From contig NC_081183.1 of the NCBI RefSeq assembly GCF_029867415.1, positions 10,774,904 through 10,838,903 of the forward strand: a stretch of DNA of 64,000 bases, given 5' to 3'. Below, in pieces: positions 1 to 9,935 of the stretch. Each line of letters starts with the position of its first letter. The first letter of the stretch is position 1. The DNA is from Vicia villosa (taxonomy: Eukaryota > Streptophyta > Magnoliopsida > Fabales > Fabaceae). A program made the translations under genes and the position numbers. The notes beneath the pieces were generated by a model that saw only the letters and a program-made list of their open reading frames with translations, was not told where the DNA came from and ran no database searches.

Positions 1-111
1 CTTCCTTCACACTTGCTTCAAACTTTTTCTCAAGACTTTGTTTCTCTTCCTCCGTTTTCTCAAAACACAGAGTTTAAAAGAAAAACCTTTTCAACCTTTT
101 TTCTTCTCCAC

Positions 112-843
112 ATGGCGCAACCTCTTACCTACAATAACATTAGAGCTTGCATAAAAAAGGAGTTCAAACTCTCTGAAGAGGAGTTTGATGAAAACTTCAT
201 AAGCATCAGTGCTCTTTTTGCCAATCAAGAACTCGATTTCTATTATGAAATCCTAGAGGGACCTGTTTATCCCAACATGCTAGCAGATTTCTGGATGTTT
301 GCGTCTCTACGCATAGATCCGAAGGGTAGAACTACTATAGTTTCTGAGGTTCGACATGCCCACATCAGAATCACTCCTTCCACCATCTCTAACTTGATGA
401 GATGTAACAACTCTGGTGAGACCTTTGATGACAACAGCTTCAACATGACGACTCATCTTCTGTTGAGGACTCTTATGGACAACAATCTTTACAGCGCCAA
501 AGTCATCAGGGTTTGGCATCAATTGCTCGTGGGTAACTTTCATCCACGAAACCATGATCAAAACAGCATCATGGTGGAGGACTTGGAATTTATCCTCTGT
601 GCCCTTCGTGGGAAGAAAATCAACTTCCCCTTAATGATTTTCAAAGGGCTTGTTGAAGTAGTTTCTATGGCTGCTGCTCGTCAAGGGGCCGTAACGTGTC
701 TTCCATGTGGAAGGCTCTTGTCTTACATATTCCTCAAAAAGGGAATAGTAAGGAGGATGCGAAAATCTGGATCCATGGACATGTTCGAGGCAGAAAGCTT
801 GCCCCTGTTGCCCCTAGAAGGCTTAGACCAAAGGATCAACTAG
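112..843 (+). CDS. Antisense additional ORF (aORF) of the Tat element, unknown function
   Basis: This is a continuous 243-codon ORF from the first ATG at 112; the open frame extends upstream to base 13 but without an ATG. It resembles the 'putative plant transposon protein' family common in legumes, which I recognise by overall pattern (a start like MAQPLTYNN, then the SLRIDPKG and GRLLSYIFLKKG stretches). I see no catalytic motif, signal peptide or membrane segment. It lies downstream of integrase and in the opposite orientation to gag-pol, as described for Tat elements with extra ORFs. It is intact while the neighbouring pol is riddled with stops. It is mobile-element cargo rather than a host gene; its biochemical role is unknown. 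Confidence 0.72.
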   Translation: MAQPLTYNNIRACIKKEFKLSEEEFDENFISISALFANQELDFYYEILEGPVYPNMLADFWMFASLRIDPKGRTTIVSEVRHAHIRITPSTISNLMRCNNSGETFDDNSFNMTTHLLLRTLMDNNLYSAKVIRVWHQLLVGNFHPRNHDQNSIMVEDLEFILCALRGKKINFPLMIFKGLVEVVSMAAARQGAVTCLPCGRLLSYIFLKKGIVRRMRKSGSMDMFEAESLPLLPLEGLDQRIN

Positions 844-1065
844 GAGGTGGTTTGGTTTAGGTTTTTATTTGTTTTAGTTTTTTTTGTAACCTTCAATTTT
901 TTGGAAACCAACCCTCTTGTAATGAATGTACTCTCTTAATATTAATGGAAGATGTTTTGAAGTTTCTTTGTCTTCTTCTTTTATTTGCCATACATGTTCG
1001 TTTGAACACAAAGCCATTTTGGTGTTAGTTCAACCATTTTGGCTTACGTAGTATACCTCAAATAT

Positions 1066-2133
1066 CTACGTTTTTGTAATCTTTACTTCGTGCATGCTTG
1101 GTTTGTATCTCTTCAGATACTTCCCGTTTACTCTTAGGATCCTGCGATCTTCTGCTAACTCTTCTATCTCGTAAGCGTTATTCGAAAATACTTTCAAGAT
1201 TCGAAAGGGTCCCTCCCAGTGTGGGGACCATTTACCAAGTGCTTGATTCTTTCGATCTATAGGTAAAATAACTTTCCAAACTAAGTTATTATTGATAAAC
1301 GTTTTACCTTTCACCTTTTTGTTGTATGCTCTGGACACTCTCTCTTTTTGTCTTTTTATCATTTCCAACGCCCGAAGTCTGTCTTCGTCTAAGTCTACTA
1401 ATTCGTTCATCATCAACTCCCAATATATGTTAGGAGGAATTTCTGCCTGTCTTTGTATCCGAACTGACTGCAAATATATCTCAACTGGGAGTACTGCGTC
1501 ATGTCCAAATGTCAGTTGGAAAGGCGTAGTGTTTGTAGCTTCTTTTGGAGATGTTCGACAAGCCCAAAGTGCTTGGTCCAGGGTTTTGTGCTAACTCTTA
1601 GGCTTTTTTCCCACATGTTTCTTTATGAGACCAATTATTATCTTATTCGCTGCTTCGACTTGTCCATTTGCCTGAGCATAGTAAGGTGTAGAAGTAAGCA
1701 ACTTGAAACCCATTTCTTGGGCGAAGTCTTGCATCTTTCGCCCAGTGAATACTGATCCTTGATCTGTAGTTATACTTTTTGGGATTCCAAATCTGTATAT
1801 GATGTGTTTTTGAATAAACTCAATCACAGCCTCTTGGTCCACATTCGCCAGTGGTATCGCTTTGACCCATTTTGTGAAGTAGTCTATTCCTACTAGTATG
1901 TATCTTTGACCCTTAGAGGATTTAGGGTGAATTTCTCCAATTAAGTCTAGTGCCCAACCTCTGAAAGGCCATGGTTTTATTATTGGACTTAACTCATTTG
2001 CTGGAGCGTGTTGAATACCTGCATGTTCTTGACATTCTTGACACCCTTTTGCAAATTCTATGCAGTCTTTTAACATAGAAGGCCAATACATTCCATATCG
2101 AAACAGAAGCCATTTCATTTTGTGCCCCGCTTA
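1066..2133 (-). pseudogene. Tat integrase
   Basis: Integrase inserts the retroviral-type cDNA into host DNA. The zinc-binding region (H-x3-H, then CQEC) is at about 2050-2145, followed by the catalytic core with D in WALDLIG, D in TTDQGSVFTG and E in NGQVEAANK. The C-terminal domain runs to the stop at 1066 (KYLKRYKPSMHEVK). Two nonsense codons break it: a TAA at 2131-2133 within the zinc-binding H-x3-H motif (CGAH then AGHKMKW), and a TAG at 1591-1593 where the family has Trp (KPKS then HKTLDQALWACRTSP). I see no chromodomain, as expected for Tat. Confidence 0.85.
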
Positions 2134-3843
2134 ATGTGCACCACACGCTCCACTGTGTACATTTGAGAGAGCCAAATATGCTTCTGCTTCACCCAGACAT
2201 TTCAACAAGACTCCTTCAGGAGTTTTCTTGAACAATTCGTTCCCCATCAGGAAATATGACAAGGCTCTATACTTCACCTTTCTATCCGTGTCTGTCGAAG
2301 GATCTTTTAGATAGTTCACAATTGGACTCCTCCAATCTGTGTCTGCCACAGAGTCTATATTTAATACTTGAAATTCTTCTTTGTTGGCGAAACCTAATTG
2401 TGAATTCTCCAAGTCACTTGGGGAAAGCTTGGTAGCCATTTCTTTTCCTCTAACTTCGATCAGTTCCTCTAATTTCTCTTTTGATACCCTATATCCTGAG
2501 GCTAACTGTGCCAAATCATTGGCTTCTTGATTCTTGGTCCTCGTGACGTGACTTAACTCCACATATTTGAATTTTTTAAGCAACCTATTTGCTATGACAA
2601 AGTACATGATCAAGTTTTCTTTGATGCATTTATATTCCTTCGTCAGTTGCTTAATCACTAATTCGGAGTCTCCTTTAATTTCGACTCTGGTTGCCCCCAA
2701 TTCTAACAAAGCTTCAAGTCCAGCAATCAGTGCTTCATATTCAGCTTCATTATTGGAGCATAAGGGACCTTCAATCTTGTACTTGAGCTTTGTTGGAATT
2801 CCATCAGGAGAAATGATCAGCATTCCAACACCAGTTCCCTCTCTATGAGTCGAACCATCGAAGTATAGCCTCCAAGGCTTCAAATCTACATATTGTTGAG
2901 GGTTCTCAACCACTGCATGGTCAACAATGAAATCTGATACAATCTGACCTTTCATTGCCTTAAGAGGTTGAAATATCAGTGAGTACTCAGTAAGGGCTAA
3001 AGCCCATTTGCCAATTCGACTATGCAATATTGGCTTTGATAGCATAAGTTTAATAACATCACAATGAGACGAAACATAAACATCAACTGGCTTTATATAA
3101 TACTTAAGTTTGATACAAGAGAAATATAAACAAAGGCAGAGTTTTTCTATTGCGCTATACCTAGTCTCTGCATCATTGAGTACTCTACTTAAATAATAAA
3201 TGGCTCTTTCGATGCCATTTTCATCTTCTTGCGCTAACATGCTGCCTATTGTATTATATGAAGCTGAAATATACAGGCGCATGTGCTTCTTCCCATTTGG
3301 GGGAGACAAGATTGGTGGATGGATCAAGTATTGCTTGATTTTATCAAAAGCTTCTTGATGTTCAGCACGCCATTCGAACTTTCCTTGCTTGAGTCGAAGT
3401 AGAGGGGAGAAAGCTTGCGTGCGTCCACTCAAATTAGATATAAACCTTCTCAAGAAGTTTATCTTCCCCAGTAAAGACTGCAATTCTCTCTTTGTGGATG
3501 GAGGCTTAGTTTCCATAATAGCCTTCGTTTTATTCTGGTTAATTTCTATTCCCTTTTTATGGACTACGAAGCCCAGGAAATCTCCAGCCTGCACAAAGAA
3601 AGCACATTTAAGGGGATTCATCTTTAAGCCATGTTTTCTCATTCTTTTGAATGATTGGCTTAGATGATCAAAATGATCGTAATCTGAAACAGATTTCACA
3701 ACGATGTCATCTATGTATACTTGCATGAATGTTTCTATAAAATCATGGAATATAGAGTTCATTGCTCTTTGATAGGTTGCCCCAACATTCTTTAAACCGA
3801 AAGGCATTACAACCCACTCATAGGTGCCTATTGCCCTGGGCAA
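2131..3843 (-). pseudogene. Tat reverse transcriptase C-terminal half, RNase H and archaeal-type RNase H
   Basis: This open segment of 570 codons begins inside the RT palm (residues 6-19, GTYEWVVMPFGLKN). The catalytic YIDD is at residues 43-46, followed by the connection and the ordinary RNase H region (YYLSRVL, ETRYSAIEK). A second RNase H starts near residue 325 with WRLYFDGSTHREG and continues through NNEAEYEALIAGL and the DSELVI aspartate. That duplicated, archaeal-type RNase H defines Tat. The preceding RT half is in another frame (overlap at 3828-3843), so a one-base shift separates them. Length and motifs are otherwise near normal. Confidence 0.9.
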
Positions 3844-4436
3844 CGAAAAGCTGTTTTAGACACATCTTCTTCTGCAATGAAAATCTGATTATATCCAAAA
3901 TATCCATCCAACATACTTAGGTATTCAAAGCCTGCGGATGAATCTACTAGCATTTCTGCCACAGGCATAGGATATTCATCCTTAGGAGTCGCTGCATTCA
4001 GATCACGAAAATCTATGCATACTCTTAACGAACCATTCTTTTTTATAACAGGTACAATATTGGCAATCCATTCAACATACCTTGTGGTTCGGATGAACTT
4101 GCAACGTAGAAGCCTTTCGACCTCTGCTTTAATCTTTGAATGAATCTCTGGCGCGAACCTTCTAGTAGTCTGCTTTATGGGCTTCTTCCCTTCCTTTATT
4201 GGTAACTTTAGTTCGACCAGGTCTCTCCCTAAACCAGGCATCTCGTCATAGTCCCAAGCGAAACAGTCTTTGTTTTCTTTTAACAATTTGATGACTTTTG
4301 ATTTTAACGCTGGGTCTAATTTCGCACTGACGTATGTTATCCTCTTTCGATCCTCGTCTCCAAGATTTACTTCCTCGAGTGGATCTTGGGCTAACATTTT
4401 TATGTTTGATGCCATTGGGTCCTTCTCGAATCCCAA
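3828..4436 (-). pseudogene. Tat reverse transcriptase N-terminal half
   Basis: This open segment carries the fingers and first palm motifs: FAWDYDEMPGLGRDLVE, RRFAPEIHSKIKAEVERLL, VPVIKKNGSLRVCIDFRDLN and YPMPVAEMLVD, ending at KTAFRCPG, where the reading continues in another frame as AIGTYEWVVM. It is the direct upstream continuation of the 2131-3843 segment. The stretch 4437-4785 upstream contains linker sequence in shifting frames with stops. This is a broken pol gene, not an independent protein. Confidence 0.85.
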
Positions 4437-4785
4437 GGGTTCTTCGTCGTAGATTGCGTCTAACCTTTGACTCGAATCTTCTCCTGAGATTTCTTCGACT
4501 CGAACTGAATCTTCAGGGGGTTAAGGGATCATGAGTATCCCAGAATCTGTCATTTCTTCCTTTCTTGGAACTGCATTAACCACCATATTTGATAATTCGG
4601 CTTCAAGAGCCGTCTTTCTTTTGTTCTCGGCTATATAAGCCGAAATCTTTTCGAAGAATGAAGACTCAGACATCATCAACGTCATCATCCCAGCCTGTCG
4701 GCCGTACTGTTGGATAATGCTCTATTGGTGCGGTATCTTCTGGGCCGTCCATTATTTCTCTATTCCACTGGAATCCATTTGGGTG

Positions 4786-5475
4786 CTAAGATAAGTAATA
4801 CAATGCATTCTTATTCGGGGTGTATACATCTTCCGCAGCATGGCAAGGCCCTATGTTTGCCAAGTTCCTATCGAAGTTAGTTTTATTAACTTGACTAACT
4901 TCAGCCATGTAATAACTCTGATCCCCCTCAATATTCTCTACTATGCCATCTTCTCTCCAAATGGTTAACCTTTGATGCATTGTCGAAGGCACAGCAGCAA
5001 CTCCATGGATTCATTCCCTTCCGAGCAAGAGGTTATAAGTTGCTTTCGCTGGTATGACCATAAACATAGTTGGCCTGGTAACTGAACCCACCGTTAGATT
5101 TACTTGGACAACTCCCAAGGTTTGCCCTATTTTGCCTTCGTAGTTAGACAAAACCATGTTATGTGGCCTTATATCAGTATTAAACATACCAATTCTTTTC
5201 AGCATGTATTGGGGCATTAGGTTCACCGCTGCCCCTCCATCTACCAGGACTTTATTAATGCCAACATTTTCAATCTTAGCCCTTATGTAGAGTGGTTTCA
5301 AATGATTTTTCATACCTTCATCAGGCCTCTCGAAGAAAGCATTCTGCTCTTCAACTGCACCATTGTTCAGCACATAGTAACACACAGGTCTGTGTTTCGC
5401 CATCTCTTCGACGTCAGCCTCTTCACAGTCTTCAACTTCAGTTTCCTGATTAAACTCATGAGGGAGTACGGACAC
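4786..5475 (-). pseudogene. Tat aspartic protease and linker
   Basis: The active-site loop reads VDGGAAVNLMP, the DGG variant of the retropepsin D-S/T-G motif typical of Tat elements, and the domain closes with YNLLLGRE. A TGA at 5011-5013 then replaces the expected Trp of GREWIHGVGAVPS. The same frame continues as IHGVAAVPSTMHQRL and IWREDGIVENIEGDQSYYMA down to 4786. So one nonsense codon splits the protease from the linker leading to RT. Retropepsins cut the Gag-Pol polyprotein. Confidence 0.82.
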
Positions 5476-5492
5476 AACATTGCAGTTGAGGT

Positions 5493-5964
5493 TTATAGAT
5501 GATACCCGTCAGAGTCAAAATCATTTGTCATTCTATCATCTTCTTTCCAAGGGCTAGAATGCATCTTTTCCTCTTCTTTCTCATTTTCAGAATCGAACAA
5601 TTTGCGTTCTACTGGAGGTTTGCTTGACCTTGCCCCCTGTGTTGGGACTTGGTTGCTACTAGATTCTCCGATTTCCCTTGGTTTGTATTCTCTTTGAGCC
5701 TTCTTCATCCTCTGGTGTCTTCTCCATTGGGATCTGGACATAGGATTTTTGCCTTTGTAGTTCTCCAACCTGTACATCTCTCGATTTGAGGTTTGGAATT
5801 GTTTCCTATACGCCATTGCAGTCCTTCCCCCTTGGTCCCAACTTCGCCATTTGTTGGTCCTTGCACCAGCTTGCATCCATCTGTCCCTAGGTATGTCCGC
5901 AGGGACCTTGAATGTGACTCTTCGAGCTCTAGGATGTGGGTTGTCAGGTCTCTTCGATGGAGTC
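5493..5964 (-). pseudogene. Tat gag C-terminal remnant
   Basis: A basic, low-complexity segment (TAMAYRKQFQTSNREMYRLE, RRHQRMKKAQREYKPREIGE) ends in an acidic FDSDGYHL tail, then shifts frame into the protease segment. It is interrupted at 5964/5965 by the Cassandra insertion, beyond which no further gag can be read. Assignment to gag rests on position and composition more than on a conserved motif. Confidence 0.6.
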
Positions 5965-6338
5965 TGTAACGCCCCAGACTGCTTTCGGGATGATCGACTG
6001 ACCCCACAAACCAACACGGGTCTTTTCAGCATGCTTTGACCTCACTCGCACGCTTTCTGGGAAACTTCCCAGAAGGTCACCCATCCCAAGACTACTCCAA
6101 GTCAAGCACGCTTAACTGTGGAGTTCTTATTGAATGAGCTACCGAAAAGAAGATGCATCTTGTTGGTATAGGTAGTACCTATCAATCCTTATAAGCTTTC
6201 CTTCAACCATGCAGTCCCATACCTGCACAGCCTCAGAATCCCTCTCATTCCGATGTGTCGACCACCATTGCCCACTTTGGCCTCAAGTGTTCCATGCGGT
6301 GCAACCACCCCTCGCTTTCTTCGGCCTCGGGTGTTACA
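5965..6338 (-). repeat. Cassandra 3' LTR
   Basis: About 374 bp. It shares its 145 terminal bases with the partial LTR at 6410-6556. The minus strand includes the 5S internal-promoter-like stretch (AGTTAAGCGTGCTTG, then GGATGGGTGACC-like sequence), which in functional 5S genes recruits RNA polymerase III. Confidence 0.88.
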
Positions 6339-6390
6339 TGCCCACCAGCTTCCGCATGGTTCGTCCTCGAACCACATCGTACTGGGAGAG

Positions 6391-6409
6391 GTCTGGCTCT
6401 GATACCATT
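6391..6409 (-). promoter_or_regulatory. Cassandra primer-binding site
   Basis: On the minus strand, AATGGTATCAGAGCCAGAC directly follows the end of the 5' LTR. TGGTATCAGAGC is complementary to the 3' end of initiator tRNA-Met, the usual plant LTR-element primer. Confidence 0.85.
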
Positions 6410-6556
6410 TGTAACGCCCTAGACTACTTTTGGGATGATCGACTGACCCCACAAACCAACACGGGTCTTTTCAGCATGCTTTGACCTCACTCGCACGCTT
6501 TCTGGGAAACTTCCCAGAAGGTCACCCATCCCAATACTACTCCAAGTTAAGCGTGC

Positions 6557-7170
6557 AACGTGGCGTGGGAATCACGCCGCAACCTTCCCACATGGATCGC
6601 ACGTCGCAAACTTCAAACGGTTACTGCTACTCCTGTCATTCCCTGCACCGAGTCAAGTCAAAGTCAGAGTTATTTCCCTCTTAAAGTGTTGCGACGTGGT
6701 ATACACGTCACAACTTGAAATTTGAAAATTTCAAGTTTCCCACCCTTTATGTACGATACTGACTTTTCTTATTTATTTTAGGGTTATTACCATTTTTGCC
6801 CCCTGCCATATAGGCCATTTTTACCCCAAGGTTATTCCAAACAGAATCTTCTAATGGCAAGGTTGCTTTTGCAAAAAAAAATTTTACAGGGGGATAAACC
6901 AAATATGGCCTATATGGCAGGGGGCAAAAATGGTAATAACCCTTTATTTTATTTTATCTACTGCGATGTGTTCTTAACGTCACAACGTGCCGTTTAAAAA
7001 TTTCTTCTCTGATTTCCCTTGTATTGTCTTAGTTTTGATTATTATATATTAAAAAAGGATAGCGACGTGGTATACACGACACAACAACAATATTTTTGCC
7101 ACATGTTTCCCACGTCACAACATCATGTCGCTGGGGACCGTTTGAAAGTTGCGACGTGGGATAGAAGACT
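6557..7170. mobile_element. CACTA-like remnant with palindromic ACGT repeats
   Basis: Repeated motifs of the type GCGACGTGG...CACGTCACAAC occur near 6557-6585, 6690-6715, 6960-6990, 7065-7090 and 7105-7165. The same repeat type fills both ends of the bounded CACTA element at 39956-42455. No CACTA terminus is visible here, so this is a fragment placed by similarity only. Confidence 0.55.
6781..6942. mobile_element. Mutator-type MITE with perfect 9-bp target duplication
   Basis: The 162-bp element starts GGGTTATTACCATTTTTGCC and ends with its inverted copy, GGCAAAAATGGTAATAACCC. It is flanked by TTTATTTTA at 6772-6780 and again at 6943-6951, a perfect 9-bp duplication characteristic of Mutator. 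No coding sequence. Its TIR (CCCCCTGCCATAT) resembles that of the 9554-14780 MULE. Confidence 0.9.
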
Positions 7171-7250
7171 TTGAAACTTAGAATCTATATATAGCTTTCG
7201 ACACTTTATTCCTTTACAAAACTAAGGGATAGAAGACTTTGAAACTTAGA
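7158..7250 (+). repeat. Short direct repeat
   Basis: GGGATAGAAGACTTTGAAAC occurs near 7166 and again near 7226, followed by similar TTAGA-CTATA-ATAG sequence. Origin unknown. Confidence 0.6.
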
Positions 7251-8650
7251 TCCTATACATAGTCCTGAACTCCCTCTTCCATCTCAAATCTAAACGACCA
7301 ACTCTAACATAAAAGAGAGAAAGATACCCTGAATCATATGTTTTAAAAGTCTAAATTTTTCTCATATTTAAAACTACATACATATTATAAGATTTATTTT
7401 TTTAAATACTTTTTAATAAATACATGATAAAATATACGTAAATATATTTGATCTTTTAAAAGTCTAACTTTTTACAAACATTCAATTAAATCTTTATCAT
7501 AGATTTCTTATAATTTTACATGTTATATGTTTAAATATTAGTTTTTTTAATATTTGAAAATTTTCATAATAAAATAAGTGTAAAATATTTTATAAGTTTG
7601 ATGTGAGGTAAATAAATTCCAAATACTTTGACAATTTGTTTTATAATTTAGGATTTTAGGAGTAGTATATAACTATTTTCTTGAATACCCGTATAGAATT
7701 ATAAAGGAAGTATTATGTGTATTACTGAAAAAGACGTTGTTTCCACGTAATTTCCTAGAGTAGAATTTAGTGGTATATGTCAATGTCAACGTGTAGAAAT
7801 CATTACAAAACACCTGCCTGTTTTCAAAGTGGAATTGGAGCCATTCCTCTTATTGAAAGACATTTATTTAGTTGGTATATACCGTATTTGCGTTTGTATT
7901 TGTATTACACCATTTTTTATTATTGTTTATGGATCAGAAATTGTGTAAATTTATTTTATATACATAAAATATTAATTTATAATATTAACACATTGTTTAT
8001 TATTTATGTAGTTATTAAAATAAACATTTTATTAATTAAGTTAATAATGATACTTTAGTAAATAATCTTAATTTTATTTTACTAATAAAATCAATTTAAT
8101 TAATCATTTTTCTGAGAATACTATTGAATTGTAAAATAAATGCAAAGTGAAAAATAATACTATAAATTATATTAAATAGAATAATTAAATCATACAATTG
8201 AAGACCAAAAATAATTTTTTAGAGTATTTTTACAAATGTGACAATATATTATGATATATAAGAAATTTATTTTTAAATAAAAATCACATTATTTTCAATA
8301 TAAATCTCATTATGTTACCAAAGAATTAAATTTTCACATTATTTTCGATATAAATCTCTTTATTATTTTTAAATAAAAATCACATTATTTTTACTTACTT
8401 TTTTATTTAGAGATATTTATTTTTCTACTCTAAGTTTTATTTTTAATTACTTATATAGGGCATAAGATTTGTTTATGTTTTATATTACTTTATGGTATTA
8501 TTATATTATACAATTACTTTTCGACTTTTGTTAATTTATAATCATTAATAAATTGTTATGTTTGAAAGTTTGAATCTTATTTAAGATTGTTATTTGCATG
8601 AATAAATTTATAGAATTTTTGTATATTTTATACTTATGAATTTTATTTCG

Positions 8651-8653
<3 letters not shown>
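7251..8653. other. AT-rich stretch without a recognisable gene
   Basis: There is no supported coding sequence. A sequence like TAAATAAAAATCACATTATT is repeated around 8270-8300 and 8360-8390. The 93-codon open frame at 7777-8058 is low-complexity and has no recognisable motif. Confidence 0.6.

Positions 8654-8726
<73 letters not shown>
8654..8726. repeat. (TA)n microsatellite
   Basis: Uninterrupted alternating AT run of about 73 bases. Confidence 0.97.
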
Positions 8727-8730
<4 letters not shown>

Positions 8731-8954
8731 GAAATTATGCAGTCCGACAAGTTATTTATTGGTCTGACCAATAATCCAATAACCCAACAATTTAACCGAA
8801 TCAATGATGGATTCAGATTTTAAAATATTCCATGAAACTAATTAACATATTTAGAGAAAAAAACAATTACAGTAACTTAGTAAATAGAAGAAAAAAAATT
8901 AATGGATGAATTTAAATAAGTTTGATACATTTTAAAGGATTATGCTAACAATTA

Positions 8955-9103
8955 CTCATTCATCTCAAATTAATTGTTCATTTGAGTCGGATAAATTAAA
9001 ATACGATAAATAAGGGATATTAATAAATATTATATTGATTTTAAAGAGATAGATAATTTAAGATAAAGAAAATAAATAAAAAATCAATTTGAGATGGAGG
9101 AAA
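8955..9103. mobile_element. Probable Stowaway-like MITE
   Basis: The left end CTCATTCATCTCAAATTAAT and the right end (...ATCAATTTGAGATGGAGGAAA) are imperfect inverted repeats. TA dinucleotides on both sides fit the TA duplication of Tc1/mariner Stowaway elements. About 149 bp, no coding. Confidence 0.5.
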
Positions 9104-9553
9104 TACTACTCTAAAATTATTCTATATGGAATCTTAAAAAATAAAATTTTGTTTTAAAAATAGTTGTCAAATTAAAAAAAAAAAAAAAACTTATGTTATA
9201 ATAATGATATGTGAAATACTTCTTTTCATTTTTATATAAAACTTCTAAGTGAGAATTTATACTTTAGATAAATAAAAAAGATGAGCATGAATGGACGGCT
9301 AGCAATTGATAGGGTAGACATAATGTTTTGTGTTGTAGCAGCAGAGTATCATTGTCTCAGACTATGAAAGAACAAAAGGATGAATAAATAATGTCAATAA
9401 AGAAGATTTTGAAGCCAAAAAATGAGGGCTTCTGTTTGTTTGGTGGCTGCCGGGGACAAAAGGAGTGGGCCATTTCTTGCATTCCTTCATTTCCATAATT
9501 CTCGCATCTTCTCATCTTTATCTTTTTATCTTTTATTTTGCATATAAAAAATA

Positions 9554-9827
9554 GGGATAATAGCTATTTTACCCCTGCCATATTAGCGAGATTTGAAAAA
9601 CGCCCCCGTAAAAAAAAAAAATAGATTTCATCCCTAACATTTTCAGATCCATACATATTGGTCCCTCCACCCAACCAGTCACCAGAATCTTTATTATTTT
9701 AATATTTTTTAAAGATTTTTATTATCACACATGAATAAGATGCTGACTTGGCACAGTTATTCCACTTAATGTCACAGTAAAAACCTTGATATGAGTTTAC
9801 TATCCCTAATCCCAAACTGAAAACCCT
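9554..9827 (+). repeat. MULE left terminal inverted repeat
   Basis: It matches the reverse complement of 14505-14780 nearly base for base (GCCATATTAGCGAG, CCATACATATTGGTCCCTCC, GACTTGGCACAGTTATTCC), with scattered substitutions. MULE TIRs usually hold transposase-binding sites and promoters for the adjacent gene. Confidence 0.93.
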
Positions 9828-9935
9828 CTAAAACTATTGTTCCCAAATTGTTAACGTTAAACCCTAAATGTTCATGACCCAAATCAACCACCTGCAAATC
9901 GAAATTTGAAGCAAGGCACAGACGATCTTCCTTTC

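Larger units (their letters stand above)
1..5964 (-). mobile_element. Ty3/gypsy retrotransposon, Tat lineage, truncated and decayed
   Basis: On the minus strand the order is gag remnant, aspartic protease, reverse transcriptase, RNase H, a second archaeal-type RNase H, integrase, and then an ORF in the opposite sense. The second RNase H and the antisense extra ORF are hallmarks of the Tat lineage. Frameshifts and stops separate the domains, so the copy cannot make a full polyprotein. The gag side is interrupted at 5965 by a Cassandra TRIM, and the integrase side runs off the window start, so neither LTR is visible. Confidence 0.88.
5965..6556 (-). mobile_element. Cassandra TRIM retrotransposon, 5' LTR truncated
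   Basis: On the minus strand this reads partial 5' LTR (6556-6410), short internal region (6409-6339) and full 3' LTR (6338-5965). Both LTRs end GGCGTTACA, and the primer-binding site TGGTATCAGAGCC lies just inside the 5' LTR. The LTR contains 5S-rRNA-like sequence at about 6060-6131, the hallmark of Cassandra. There is no coding capacity. It is inserted in the Tat gag; its upstream end is lost at a junction with CACTA-like DNA, so no target duplication can be confirmed. Confidence 0.9.

Noticed and set aside
6060..6131. 5S rRNA gene (also at 24531-24600, 25021-25091 and 31195-31252)
   Set aside because: The match lies inside Cassandra LTRs, is degenerate and incomplete, and has no 5S spacer or tandem context.
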